Source: Chloroflexota bacterium (GTDB taxonomy: Bacteria; Chloroflexota; Dehalococcoidia; UBA2979). From it: a stretch of 25,170 bases of DNA. The notes under the pieces were generated by a model. That model was not told where the DNA came from. It saw nothing but the letters and a program-made list of their open reading frames with translations, and ran no database searches. The first letter of the stretch is position 1. Each line of letters starts with the position of its first letter. The translations under genes and the position numbers were made by a program. Positions 1-7,182 of this stretch are shown here, in pieces. The stretch is from NCBI GenBank assembly GCA_947446155.1, contig CANFFZ010000015.1, forward strand, positions 1 to 25,170, given 5' to 3'.

Positions 1-128
1 CAATCGCCGACGCCTGCACTCCACGCTCGGCTACTGTTCGCCGGTGGAGTACGAGGCAAGAATGGTCCCACGAGCAAGGAGCGCCTCGGCGGCCTAAGCA
101 ATCTGTCCGTCAAACCGGAGCAACCCCA
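1..128 (+). mobile_element. Right end of an IS3-family insertion sequence (cut by window edge)
   Basis: The window opens inside the last codons of an IS3-type transposase. About 30 bases after its stop comes a stretch ending GGAGCAACCCCA at 128, which looks like a terminal inverted repeat; IS3-family ends typically finish in CA. The exact boundary is inferred, because the left end and the target-site duplication are outside the window. No other IS copy is visible here. Confidence 0.6.
2..97 (+). CDS. IS3-family transposase OrfB, C-terminal end only (partial)
   Basis: Reading from base 2 gives 31 residues ending in TAA at 95-97. They contain the motif RRLHSTLGYCSPVEYE, the hallmark C-terminus of IS3-family OrfB integrases (usually R-x-H-S-x-L-G-Y-x-S-P-x-x-Y/F-E), which follows the catalytic DDE domain. 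The DDE residues lie upstream of the window, so activity cannot be judged. The fragment matches the family end in both sequence and position next to a terminal repeat. It is too short for automated gene calls but clear by motif. Confidence 0.75.
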   Translation, partial: NRRRLHSTLGYCSPVEYEARMVPRARSASAA

Positions 129-178
129 AATTGGCTTCGCGTGTGCCATCGGGGCGTTGGTGGTCGGGCGGCAGAGCG

Positions 179-195
179 GGCTCGCTGAGCGAGCC
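179..195 (-). terminator. Short hairpin downstream of the P450 gene
   Basis: GGCTCGC-TGA-GCGAGCC forms a 7-bp perfect stem with a 3-nt loop, 12 bases past the P450 stop. There is no T-run on the minus strand, so it may only protect the 3' end or be a weak terminator. Confidence 0.35.
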
Positions 196-207
196 GGATG
201 CAGAAGG

Positions 208-1482
208 CTAGACGGTGACGTCGAGGGTGGTGACGCCTCGGAGGACGACGTTGTCGCGGAAGCGGGGTTCGGCGGCGAGGATGATGTTGGGCCAGCGGGC
301 GAGGATGCGGGGAAAGACGATCTGCGCTTCCATCCTCGCGAGTGGGGCGCCGAGGCAGTGGTGGATGCCGCGGCCGAAGGCGAGGTGGGACCGATCGCCG
401 TGGGTGGGGTCGCCGCGCGCGGGGTCGAAGTCGTCGGGGGCCGCGAAGTGGTGGGGGTCGTGGTTGCCGGCGCCCTGGAGCAGGACGACGCGCTGGCCTT
501 TGGTAATGAGTTGGCCGCCGATCTCGAGGTCTTCGAGGGCGGTGCGACCGTTGACCTGCACGGGCGAGTCGAAGCGCAGCATCTCCTCGACGGCGGCCTC
601 GATGGCCTCGGGGTGCTGCGCACTTGAGTTTTCGGTGAGATGCGCGAGGGCGTCCGGGCGGCGCAGCAGCGCGAGCATGCCGTTGCCGATGAGGTTGGTG
701 GTGGTCTCGTTCCCTGCGATAAGCAGCAGGTTGAGCGTGGAGATGACCTCGGCGTGGGAAAGGCGGTCGCCCTGGTCCTCGGCACGCACGAGCGCGGTGA
801 TGAGGTCGTCCTGCGGGTGTCCGCGACGCTGCTCGATCAGCGGGCCGAAGTAGGCACGCAACGCCTCGCGAGCACGGGTCGCCTCGGCCAGTTCGTGTGG
901 CGACATGGTGGGTTCGATGGACTTGGCGACGGCGTCCGACCAGACCTTGAACTGCGCGCGGTCCGACTGCGGGATGCCGATCATGTCGGAGATCACGGCG
1001 ACCGGCAGCGGCACCGCGATCGCCTGCATGAGGTCGAAGCGCTTCGCGTCTCCCACTGCGGCGATGAGGTCGTCCGTGAACGCCTCGATGCGCGGGCGGA
1101 TGGCTTCGACGGCCTTCGGCGTGAACGCGTGGTTCACGAGGGATCGCAGGCGGGTGTGGTCGGGCTGGTCGACGAGCAGCATGGAGGGTGCGAAGTGGGC
1201 GTCTGCCATCGCCTCGGCGTTCTCGGGTAACCGCGAGGCGTTCGAGAAGCGCTTGTGGTCGCGCAGGACGGCATCGATGTCCTCGTAGCGGGAGACGACC
1301 CAGCCCCGGAGGATCTCGGAGTAGTGGATGGGGTCGCCCTCGCGCAGAGCGGTGTAGGTGGGGACGGGGTCCTGCTGGTAGGCGCTCGACAGGGGGTTCC
1401 AGACGACGCCGCTCTTGCGCCGCTCGTTGAAGGCGAGGACACGAATGGCGACGGGCCGAATCAGCGTGCGCAGGAAGGGCAT
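208..1482 (-). CDS. Cytochrome P450 (bacterial class I-like, 424 aa)
   Basis: Soluble haem monooxygenase that would use electrons from a ferredoxin/reductase pair to hydroxylate a small hydrophobic substrate; the substrate is unknown. Visible motifs: I-helix oxygen-activation motif AGNETT at about 256-261, ExxR (E300, R303), and the haem-binding loop FGRGIHHCLG with the proximal ligand Cys376. Length is normal for bacterial CYPs. The start at 1482 (MPFLRT...) is chosen because AGGAG lies 6 nt upstream and the family N-terminus begins here; the longer open frame upstream crosses the divergent promoter. No ferredoxin gene is adjacent. It is divergent from the carboxypeptidase gene, with a palindrome between them that could be a TetR site. 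Confidence 0.95.
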   Translation of the reverse strand: MPFLRTLIRPVAIRVLAFNERRKSGVVWNPLSSAYQQDPVPTYTALREGDPIHYSEILRGWVVSRYEDIDAVLRDHKRFSNASRLPENAEAMADAHFAPSMLLVDQPDHTRLRSLVNHAFTPKAVEAIRPRIEAFTDDLIAAVGDAKRFDLMQAIAVPLPVAVISDMIGIPQSDRAQFKVWSDAVAKSIEPTMSPHELAEATRAREALRAYFGPLIEQRRGHPQDDLITALVRAEDQGDRLSHAEVISTLNLLLIAGNETTTNLIGNGMLALLRRPDALAHLTENSSAQHPEAIEAAVEEMLRFDSPVQVNGRTALEDLEIGGQLITKGQRVVLLQGAGNHDPHHFAAPDDFDPARGDPTHGDRSHLAFGRGIHHCLGAPLARMEAQIVFPRILARWPNIILAAEPRFRDNVVLRGVTTLDVTV

Positions 1483-1514
1483 CGGAGCTCCTCGCGGGAT
1501 GGTGCGCCGGATTG

Positions 1515-1541
1515 TAGACCGTCGCGTACAGACGGTATGTA
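1515..1541. promoter_or_regulatory. Divergent promoter with palindromic operator candidate
   Basis: ACCGTC (1518-1523) and GACGGT (1531-1536) are perfect inverted arms separated by GCGTACA. On the minus strand a TACAAT hexamer (1511-1516) could be the -10 of the P450, so a bound repressor would block it. The core CGTACAGACGG resembles CGTACAGTACGG in front of the tetR gene at 3408. Promoter elements are weak by eye; the palindrome is certain, its use is inference. Confidence 0.4.
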
Positions 1542-1623
1542 GGAGGGTCAGGCCAGACACACAGAAGGGGCGTCGTATTGTGGAAGGGGGAAGCGCGAGC
1601 CGAGGGGACGCTGAGGGGCTCAG

Positions 1624-2385
1624 ATGCAGATTCGTGGGCGACGTCGATTCCTGGGTGATGGCGCACGGCTCGCGGCGGGCATGGCCACGGCAGCCCTCGT
1701 CGGATGTGGCTCCAACCAGCCGAGCCTCACAGGTGCGGCCTCCGCGTCCGCGACTGCGCCGATCCGGTCGGCCGGCGTGACGAGCGCGCCGGCTCCGGGC
1801 GCGCGGTTCAACGCTGACCTCCATGTCATCGTGGACAAGCAGCGCGCGCTGCCCGATGGGTACGCGCCGTCCGGTCTGCAGGCGATCCCCGCGGCGTGGC
1901 ACGCCGAGGGGGAGGCCGGCCAGCAACTGCGCGGCGACGTGATCGAGGCTATGCGTCCGATGATCGCCGCGGCAGCCACGGATGGTGTCAGCTTGCGGGT
2001 CGAGTCAGCGTATCGCTCGTACAGCGAGCAGGCGCGGACGTTCGCCTACTGGGTGAGCGTGATGGGTGAGGCGCAGGCACGGCGTGAGAGCGCGGTGCCG
2101 GGGCACAGCGAGCACCAGTTGGGGACGACCACCGACTTCTCTGATCCCTCGAATGGATGGGAGTTGGTCGAGTCGTTCGCAGTCTCGCCGTCTGGCCGGT
2201 GGCTCGCGGCGAACGCCTCACGGTTCGGGTTCGCGATGAGTTATCCGCCGGGTGGGGAGCCGATCACCGGCTATATCTATGAGCCGTGGCACTTCCGCTA
2301 CATCGGCGTGGCGGTCGCGCAGGAGTGGCGCGCGTCCGGCAAGACGCTGATCGAGTACCTCGAGGCATTGAAAGCACGCGGCTAG
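1624..2385 (+). CDS. D-alanyl-D-alanine carboxypeptidase, VanY/M15B family, exported lipoprotein
   Basis: Zinc peptidase that trims the terminal D-Ala from peptidoglycan stem peptides outside the membrane. The 253-aa protein starts with a twin-arginine type signal (RRRFL, residues 6-10) running into a lipobox L-V-G-C with Cys28, so it is predicted to be a Tat-exported lipoprotein. A low-complexity Ala/Ser/Pro linker follows to about 60. Family motifs: SAYRSYSEQ (128-136), SEHQLGTTTDF with zinc ligands His164 and Asp171, and EPWH with catalytic Glu220 and ligand His223. The ATG at 1624 has GAGGGG about 6 nt upstream. The next gene starts 17 nt after the stop, so the two are probably co-transcribed, although the functions are not obviously related. 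Confidence 0.9.
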   Translation: MQIRGRRRFLGDGARLAAGMATAALVGCGSNQPSLTGAASASATAPIRSAGVTSAPAPGARFNADLHVIVDKQRALPDGYAPSGLQAIPAAWHAEGEAGQQLRGDVIEAMRPMIAAAATDGVSLRVESAYRSYSEQARTFAYWVSVMGEAQARRESAVPGHSEHQLGTTTDFSDPSNGWELVESFAVSPSGRWLAANASRFGFAMSYPPGGEPITGYIYEPWHFRYIGVAVAQEWRASGKTLIEYLEALKARG

Positions 2386-2402
2386 CGAGCAAGGGGCGTG
2401 AC

Positions 2403-3320
2403 ATGCGCATCGGGGTGTCGCTGTCGAGTTCGCACCGCACGGACGACGCGCGCGAGGGCGCTCAATGGATGATCGAGCGAACACGCACGGCGAATGCGGC
2501 GGGGCTGGACTCGCTGTTTGTGGGCGACCACCACAGCACCGGGCCGGGGAAGTACTACCAGAACTTGCCGATCCTCGGACGGCTGCTGGCGGAGTGGGAC
2601 GAGCGGCCGGCGGGGGCGCTGTACCTGCTGCCGCTGTGGCACCCGGTGCTGCTCGCGGAGCAGGTGGGCACCCTCGCGAGCATCGCGCAGGGCCGGTTGA
2701 TCATGCAGTGCGCGGTGGGCGCGGCTGACGATCCCGCGTTCGCAGCCCTCGGCGTGAACCCAACGCATCGACCCTCACGACTCGAGGAGTGTCTGGAGAC
2801 GGTGCGTGCCCTCTGGGGCGGCGAGAGCGTGAGCGGCAGCCGCCGCTATCCGTTCAGCGCTGCCCGCGTGGCACCCGTCCCTTCCGAACCCATCGAGGTG
2901 TGGATCCGCGGGTCGGCGCCAGCGACGATCGACCGCGCGGCACGCCTCGGCGATGCGTGGCTCGCAGACCTGGGGCTGACGCCGATCGTCGCGCGCGAGC
3001 ATGCCGCGATGTACCTCGACCGCGCGGTCGCGCACGGGCGGAAGCCGAAGGCGGTCGCGATCCGACGCGACATCTACGTCGGCAGCGACCCCGAGGAGGC
3101 ACGGCGGACCGTCGCGCCGATCCTCGCGCGGGGGTATCGAGGGTTTGACCCGTCCGCCCTCGTGTGGGGCTCCGTGGAGCAGGTGGCGGAACAGTTCCGG
3201 ACGCTGGCAGACGCGGGGTACACGGACGTCATCATTCGCGACCTGGTGACTGACCCGGCGCTCGTCCTCGAATCTGTGAGACGGCTCGGCGAGGTGCGGG
3301 GGCTGGTGGCGGACGCCTGA
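2403..3320 (+). CDS. LLM-class (luciferase-like) flavin/F420-dependent oxidoreductase, 305 aa
   Basis: TIM-barrel oxidoreductase of the bacterial luciferase superfamily, which uses FMN or F420; the substrate cannot be read from sequence. Family features seen are the N-terminal strand MRIGVSLSSS, the AGLDSLFVGDHH segment near residues 36-47, the LAEQVGTLASIAQGRL helix/strand pair, GRxxxxxxVGAADDPAFAALGV, and RLEECLETVRALWGGE before the insertion region. The start at 2403 has AAGGGG about 6 nt upstream; the open frame extends back to 2286 but would overlap the carboxypeptidase gene. It forms an apparent two-gene operon with that gene. A second paralogue lies at 20158. Confidence 0.88.
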   Translation: MRIGVSLSSSHRTDDAREGAQWMIERTRTANAAGLDSLFVGDHHSTGPGKYYQNLPILGRLLAEWDERPAGALYLLPLWHPVLLAEQVGTLASIAQGRLIMQCAVGAADDPAFAALGVNPTHRPSRLEECLETVRALWGGESVSGSRRYPFSAARVAPVPSEPIEVWIRGSAPATIDRAARLGDAWLADLGLTPIVAREHAAMYLDRAVAHGRKPKAVAIRRDIYVGSDPEEARRTVAPILARGYRGFDPSALVWGSVEQVAEQFRTLADAGYTDVIIRDLVTDPALVLESVRRLGEVRGLVADA

Positions 3321-3345
3321 CCGAATACGTAGCCCGGAGGCCAGA

Positions 3346-3370
3346 TTCGGACGTACAGTACGGATCCGAA
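3346..3370. promoter_or_regulatory. Nested palindromic operator upstream of tetR
   Basis: Outer arms TTCGGA (3346-3351) and TCCGAA (3365-3370) enclose a perfect 11-bp palindrome CGTACAGTACG (3352-3362). A further arm CGAACGTAC at 3367-3375 repeats CGGACGTAC (3348-3356) 19 bp away, about two helix turns. This is the size and symmetry of TetR-family operators. It sits 38 bp before the GTG start of the regulator, as expected for autoregulation. Confidence 0.55.
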
Positions 3371-3407
3371 CGTACTCGACCGAGACGCGACGGCATCGAG
3401 GTCGCCC

Positions 3408-4019
3408 GTGACGACAGTCGCTGACAGCACCGATCGCAGCCGGAAGGCCGAGCAGGCCGACCGCACGCGCGCGAATCTGATGGTCGTGGCGCGCTCGCTC
3501 TTCGCAGAGCGCGGCTATGCCGGGACGGCGACCGAGGAGATCGTGCAGCAGGCGGGCGTGACCCGCGGCGCGCTTTACCACCACTTCCGCGACAAGGGTG
3601 ACCTCTTCGAGGCGGTGTTCATCGAGGTGCAGGCGGAGATGCGTGAGCGCATCGGTAACGCCTCCCGGAACGCTGCCGGCGAGCCCTGGGACAAGTTCCG
3701 CGCGGGGTTTGATGTGTACCTGGACCACTCGATGGACCCGACGGTGCGACGCATCCTGCTGCTCGACGCGCCGAGCGTGCTGGGCTGGGAGCGGTGGCGC
3801 GAGGTGGACGCGAGCCTGGCGATGCTGCGCAACGGTCTGACGGGTCTGCGCACGTCTGGCCACCTCGACCCCAGCATGGGGATCGAAGAGGTCGCGCATC
3901 TGCTCCGTGGTGTGGCGAGCGAAGCGGCGCACATGATCGCGCTGGCCTCGGATGCGGCGGGGACGCGTCGTGCGGTGGGTGACGCGGTGGACCGGCTGCT
4001 GCAGTCGGTGCGCGCGTAG
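3408..4019 (+). CDS. TetR/AcrR-family transcriptional regulator, 203 aa
   Basis: Homodimeric repressor with an N-terminal helix-turn-helix. The segment RANLMVVARSLFAERGYAGT followed by ATEEIVQQAGVTRGALYHHF (about 41-60) is the canonical TetR HTH; the recognition helix ends in the usual GALYHHFRDKxxLF. The C-terminal half is the variable ligand and dimer domain, so the inducer is unknown. The start is GTG at 3408, with GAGG about 7 nt upstream. A strong palindrome lies 38 bp before it, suggesting autoregulation. Likely additional targets are the luciferase-like gene just upstream and the P450/carboxypeptidase promoter, which carries a related sequence (inference). A hairpin follows the stop. 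Confidence 0.93.
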   Translation: MTTVADSTDRSRKAEQADRTRANLMVVARSLFAERGYAGTATEEIVQQAGVTRGALYHHFRDKGDLFEAVFIEVQAEMRERIGNASRNAAGEPWDKFRAGFDVYLDHSMDPTVRRILLLDAPSVLGWERWREVDASLAMLRNGLTGLRTSGHLDPSMGIEEVAHLLRGVASEAAHMIALASDAAGTRRAVGDAVDRLLQSVRA

Positions 4020-4048
4020 GGAGCGAGTTCGGTGTGGGACGGATATGA

Positions 4049-4068
4049 AGGGACGCGCGGGCGTCCCT
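4049..4068 (+). terminator. Hairpin terminator after tetR
   Basis: AGGGACGC (4049-4056), loop GCGG, GCGTCCCT (4061-4068) form a perfect 8-bp GC-rich stem, followed by CTTGC. The T-tract is short. It lies 30 nt past the tetR stop. Confidence 0.6.
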
Positions 4069-4156
4069 CTTGCATGCGGATGGGCCTCGACTGCTAGGTG
4101 TGCGCCACGCTCCTTCGCTGACGCGGGGATGGTGTACCTCGATGGTGGCGTAAACG

Positions 4157-4185
4157 AAGAGGCCCGACGGGTTGCCGGGCCTCTT
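4157..4185 (-). terminator. Terminator of the secreted-protein gene (possibly bidirectional)
   Basis: AAGAGGCCCG (4157-4166) and CGGGCCTCTT (4176-4185) are perfect 10-bp arms around a 9-nt loop. Read on the minus strand, the stem ends in CTTCGTTT, 22 nt past the stop at 4208. On the plus strand it could also stop readthrough from tetR. The bases between 4069 and 4156 hold no gene I can support. Confidence 0.7.
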
Positions 4186-4207
4186 GCGTTGGTTGGAGTG
4201 GATGGCG

Positions 4208-4573
4208 CTACGAGGCGGTGCAGAGCACCTGTAGCACGGTCCCGGTCCCGGCGTGGCCGGGGTTCGGGCCGTACCCAGCGTTCGTCTTCACGACGATGAC
4301 CTGAGTGACGTTGCCGCTAATGGTTGGCCCCGACTTGGTGATGTTGCTGGAGACGACCACCACCATGTACTCCGGGATGCTCGCCGGTGGTCCGGCGCTG
4401 TTCCCGGAGACCGTCGTCCAGGTGCTACCGCAGGTTGGCGCAGCGACCGTGTTCTCGAAGCCTTTGAACGCGGACGGGGCCGAGCCACCGCTCAGTGAGT
4501 TGTCCTTGGCCCACTGCGCACCCCAGAAGTTCACGCTGGTCAGAAGCCCATGCGGTGTCTGGTTGCCAATCAC
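4208..4573 (-). CDS. Displaced C-terminal domain of the secreted DUF11/Ig-like protein (after frameshift)
   Basis: The 121-residue frame shows FWGAQWAKDNSLSGG, APTCGSTWTT, a PEYMVVVVSS strand, and VKTNAGYGPNPGHAGTGTV. I recognise this as a module found at the C-terminus of other bacterial secreted multidomain proteins; its function is unknown to me. Its nominal ATG overlaps the stop of the upstream frame as ATGA. However, the same frame reads GGVFVIGNQ just before that ATG, directly continuing the upstream INFANPAG. It is therefore almost surely not an independent gene but the end of the upstream protein. It has no signal peptide of its own. If it is expressed separately, translational coupling would be needed. 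Confidence 0.6.
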   Translation of the reverse strand: MIGNQTPHGLLTSVNFWGAQWAKDNSLSGGSAPSAFKGFENTVAAPTCGSTWTTVSGNSAGPPASIPEYMVVVVSSNITKSGPTISGNVTQVIVVKTNAGYGPNPGHAGTGTVLQVLCTAS

Positions 4574-7023
4574 GAAGACGCCCCCGCCGGGTTGGCGAAG
4601 TTGATCGTGATCGTGACCGTTGCGCTGCCCGTGCTGCCCACGTAGTTGGCGTCACCCGCATAGGTGGCCGTTCCGGTGCAGTTGTGCGCGGGCAGTGTCG
4701 GGCTGGCGATACAACCGACCACTGGAAGTGGCTGGTTCAGTCCGCCGACGCCAGTGACTACGGCGGTCAGGGGGTGCCCCGTCCCGTCGTAGGTGAACGA
4801 GCCTCCACCACTGACGGTGGTGATGCTCGGTGCCTTGTTGATGGTGATCACAGCGCTGCCGCTGCTGGCCGCATAGACCGGAGTGGCCTCGAACGTGGCG
4901 GTGGCCGTACAGGTACTGCCCGCGTTGGTGCAGTCACCGGTGTACACGATCGTCGCGGTGCCAGCGGCCCCTGGGGTCACCGTTGAGGTGGCAGTGAACG
5001 GGGTGCCGTTGTACACGAATGGCCCAGGACCGAAGTTCACCGTTGTGGTGGTCGGGATGAGCGGAATGTCGAGGGCAATGTTCGCGGTGCCATCGCAGGT
5101 CACCGTGACGCTACCGGTTACCGAGGTGCCGATCAGTTGGACCGGGTATGTCCCCACCGGGAACTTCGGCAGGCTGAACGAGCCGAGGATGCCCGGGAGC
5201 GTGAGCCCACCGATCTGGACATCGACTGGCAGGGTGTTCGGCAGGCCGTTCCGGGTCACGGTGCCGAGGACGGCGCCGGATCCGGCGGCGTCCCAGCCGA
5301 GGTAGAGGCCGCGATCGGCACCCGTGTTCTTGTTCAGGAGGTAGTGCCCAGTGGCACCCCGGATTGCGACCTTCCACTGACCGGTCGTGGCGCCGGGGGC
5401 GGAATAGGAGCCACCAGCAGGCGTCAACGGGACCGTGGCCACGGTGACGCCTGACGGGTTGATGATGACCATCGAGCCGGTGGTCAACGGTGCCTCGGGC
5501 GCCGGCGAGACCACGACGCTCAGTCCGGCACCGTCGACGTTGACGCGCCAGCGGGCGTCGTCGTGCTCGCCCTGCGGCTGCAACGGGCTGTTCGTACCAA
5601 TGAGCGAAGCACCCGTCGCGGAGAGCAGATAGTGGTGCGCGACTGGCCCGCTCGGCGGCGCCGAGACGCGCACCTCGATCCGGTAGAGCTGACCGGCGGT
5701 AGCGGCGTCGACGATCACCGACTCGGCAGGCACGGTGGACGTACCGGCGTAGTCGACGGTGTGCGTTGCGATCTGCGTGCCGCTGGGGTTGAAGACCTTC
5801 ACGGTCGCGCTACCCGCCTCCGCGGCATTGATGCCAACGGTGGCGAAGTTCAGTTTGAGGTCACCGCCAGCGGCGCGTGCCCACCAATACTGAGTCTCCA
5901 GGTTCTGGTCCATGTACAGCGGCACACAGACCTTGGCACCGGCGACCACCGGGCCGGTCAGGGTGAACGGGGGTGCAGGCGCTACGGGCGGCGGCGTGAT
6001 GTCGGTCGTCGCGCGCGCCTGATTGTTCGCGCTGATCGGATCGATCAAGTTCGCGCCGATGTCGGTGATCGCGACGGTGTTCACGGCCGGCCCGACCTGC
6101 ATCGCCCGCACGTGGATGGAGAGCGGGACGGTCGCATTGACGGGCACGGAGACACCGGAGCACGTCACTATGCCGCCGCCAGCCGGCGGGCCGCTGTGCG
6201 TGCAGGCGGGCGACGCGCCGATGAACTTCACGTTCGCCGGAAGCGTGTCCTGGATCACGATCGCCGGCGCCCCAGTGGGTCCAGCGTTCTGGAGGTTGAT
6301 CGCGTACATGAAGTCCGTGCCCACGACCGCCGTCGCCGGCGCGGTCTTGGTGATGCTGAGGTCGGCGTTCGGCGTCACCACAACGGTGTTGCCGTTCAGG
6401 GTGATACGTGCCTCATGGAGGTTGTTGCCACTCCAGCAATCGTCGACCTGAGTGATGACGACGCGGTTCACTGCACCCTTCACCATCGCTGCGCGCAGGT
6501 CAGTCGTGGACTGGTCGGGGCCGAGGAAGATGTAGCTGCCATCAAAGACAAAGCCGTTTGGATGAGCGGTGTTGAAAATCGAGACCCGCGCACCGTCGTC
6601 GGCGTTATTCATCTCGACCTTGAACTCATCGATGGTGGCGTTCAGGGGGATGCTCACGAAGCTCTGGAAGAACGTGAAGTCGAGCGCCAGACGGCAGTCG
6701 TAACCGCCGAGCCGTGAGCCGTACGGCATATTCATGCCGATGATGTCCGGATCTGGGCAGATCTCGCCGGCCTTACACAGCAGCCATCCGGGAGCCTGGT
6801 CTCCGGGGATCTCAGACGCGGGTCGGTGGTCGTACTCCTCCTTGGCACCGTGTGAACCGTAGTCCGGCACCGGCGCCACGATCGGGCCGCGCATGAACTG
6901 CCACGGGCTACGTCCGAGGGTGGTCGGACCATCAGCCTCTGCGCTCTGTGGTGCCGCGACCATGACCAGGGTTAGCGCGACGATCGGGACGAGCGCGGCC
7001 AGCGCCCAACGGCTCATTCGCAT
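4570..7023 (-). CDS. Large secreted protein with DUF11 and MBG/Ig-like repeats, 817 aa as read
   Basis: Exported, probably cell-surface or extracellular, structural or adhesive protein. Layout: Sec signal peptide (1-30, cleavage near AEA/DG); a Cys-containing beta-rich N-terminal domain of unknown family (31-218; Cys83, 89, 110, 196); a DUF11 repeat (about 219-337, starting ADLSITKTAPATAVVGTD); a Pro linker; two further beta-sandwich regions (about 350-640); and two MBG-type Ig-like repeats near the end, separated by the typical INKAPSITTVSGGGSFTYDG junction. The stop at 4570 follows a 5-G run and cuts the protein just before a recognisable C-terminal module in another frame. No LPXTG motif or C-terminal membrane anchor is seen. 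ATG 7023 follows a G-rich SD; an ATG two codons later is an alternative. Confidence 0.85.
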   Translation of the reverse strand: MRMSRWALAALVPIVALTLVMVAAPQSAEADGPTTLGRSPWQFMRGPIVAPVPDYGSHGAKEEYDHRPASEIPGDQAPGWLLCKAGEICPDPDIIGMNMPYGSRLGGYDCRLALDFTFFQSFVSIPLNATIDEFKVEMNNADDGARVSIFNTAHPNGFVFDGSYIFLGPDQSTTDLRAAMVKGAVNRVVITQVDDCWSGNNLHEARITLNGNTVVVTPNADLSITKTAPATAVVGTDFMYAINLQNAGPTGAPAIVIQDTLPANVKFIGASPACTHSGPPAGGGIVTCSGVSVPVNATVPLSIHVRAMQVGPAVNTVAITDIGANLIDPISANNQARATTDITPPPVAPAPPFTLTGPVVAGAKVCVPLYMDQNLETQYWWARAAGGDLKLNFATVGINAAEAGSATVKVFNPSGTQIATHTVDYAGTSTVPAESVIVDAATAGQLYRIEVRVSAPPSGPVAHHYLLSATGASLIGTNSPLQPQGEHDDARWRVNVDGAGLSVVVSPAPEAPLTTGSMVIINPSGVTVATVPLTPAGGSYSAPGATTGQWKVAIRGATGHYLLNKNTGADRGLYLGWDAAGSGAVLGTVTRNGLPNTLPVDVQIGGLTLPGILGSFSLPKFPVGTYPVQLIGTSVTGSVTVTCDGTANIALDIPLIPTTTTVNFGPGPFVYNGTPFTATSTVTPGAAGTATIVYTGDCTNAGSTCTATATFEATPVYAASSGSAVITINKAPSITTVSGGGSFTYDGTGHPLTAVVTGVGGLNQPLPVVGCIASPTLPAHNCTGTATYAGDANYVGSTGSATVTITINFANPAGASS

Positions 7024-7182
7024 AATCGATTTCCCCCCAGCGAGTAAAGAATCGTCAGGTTTGCGGCACGCTCAAATCCGATGTGCTGACGCAAATGCAA
7101 TACTTTTGTCAGGAGCCAGGAATACGACGACCCCCACGAACTTCGAATCCTGCGGGGTTCGAGGGGTTCGCCGCCCGAGACC
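7024..7182. other. Intergenic region upstream of the secreted-protein gene
   Basis: This 159-bp region is less GC-rich than its neighbours and should hold the promoter of the secreted-protein gene. I see no convincing -35/-10 pair, and no clear terminator for the MFS gene ending at 7183. An imperfect hairpin (CGAATCC/GGGTTCG near 7143-7161) is present but has no T-run. Confidence 0.3.

Noticed and set aside
5563..6717. Plus-strand open frame of 384 codons opposite the secreted-protein gene
   Set aside because: Arg/Gly/Asp-rich shadow composition, no SD and no domain; the minus strand carries clear DUF11 and Ig-like sequence.
7140..7165. tRNA-like TTCGAATCC T-loop motif
   Set aside because: No acceptor, D or anticodon arms can be built around it; it is only an imperfect hairpin.
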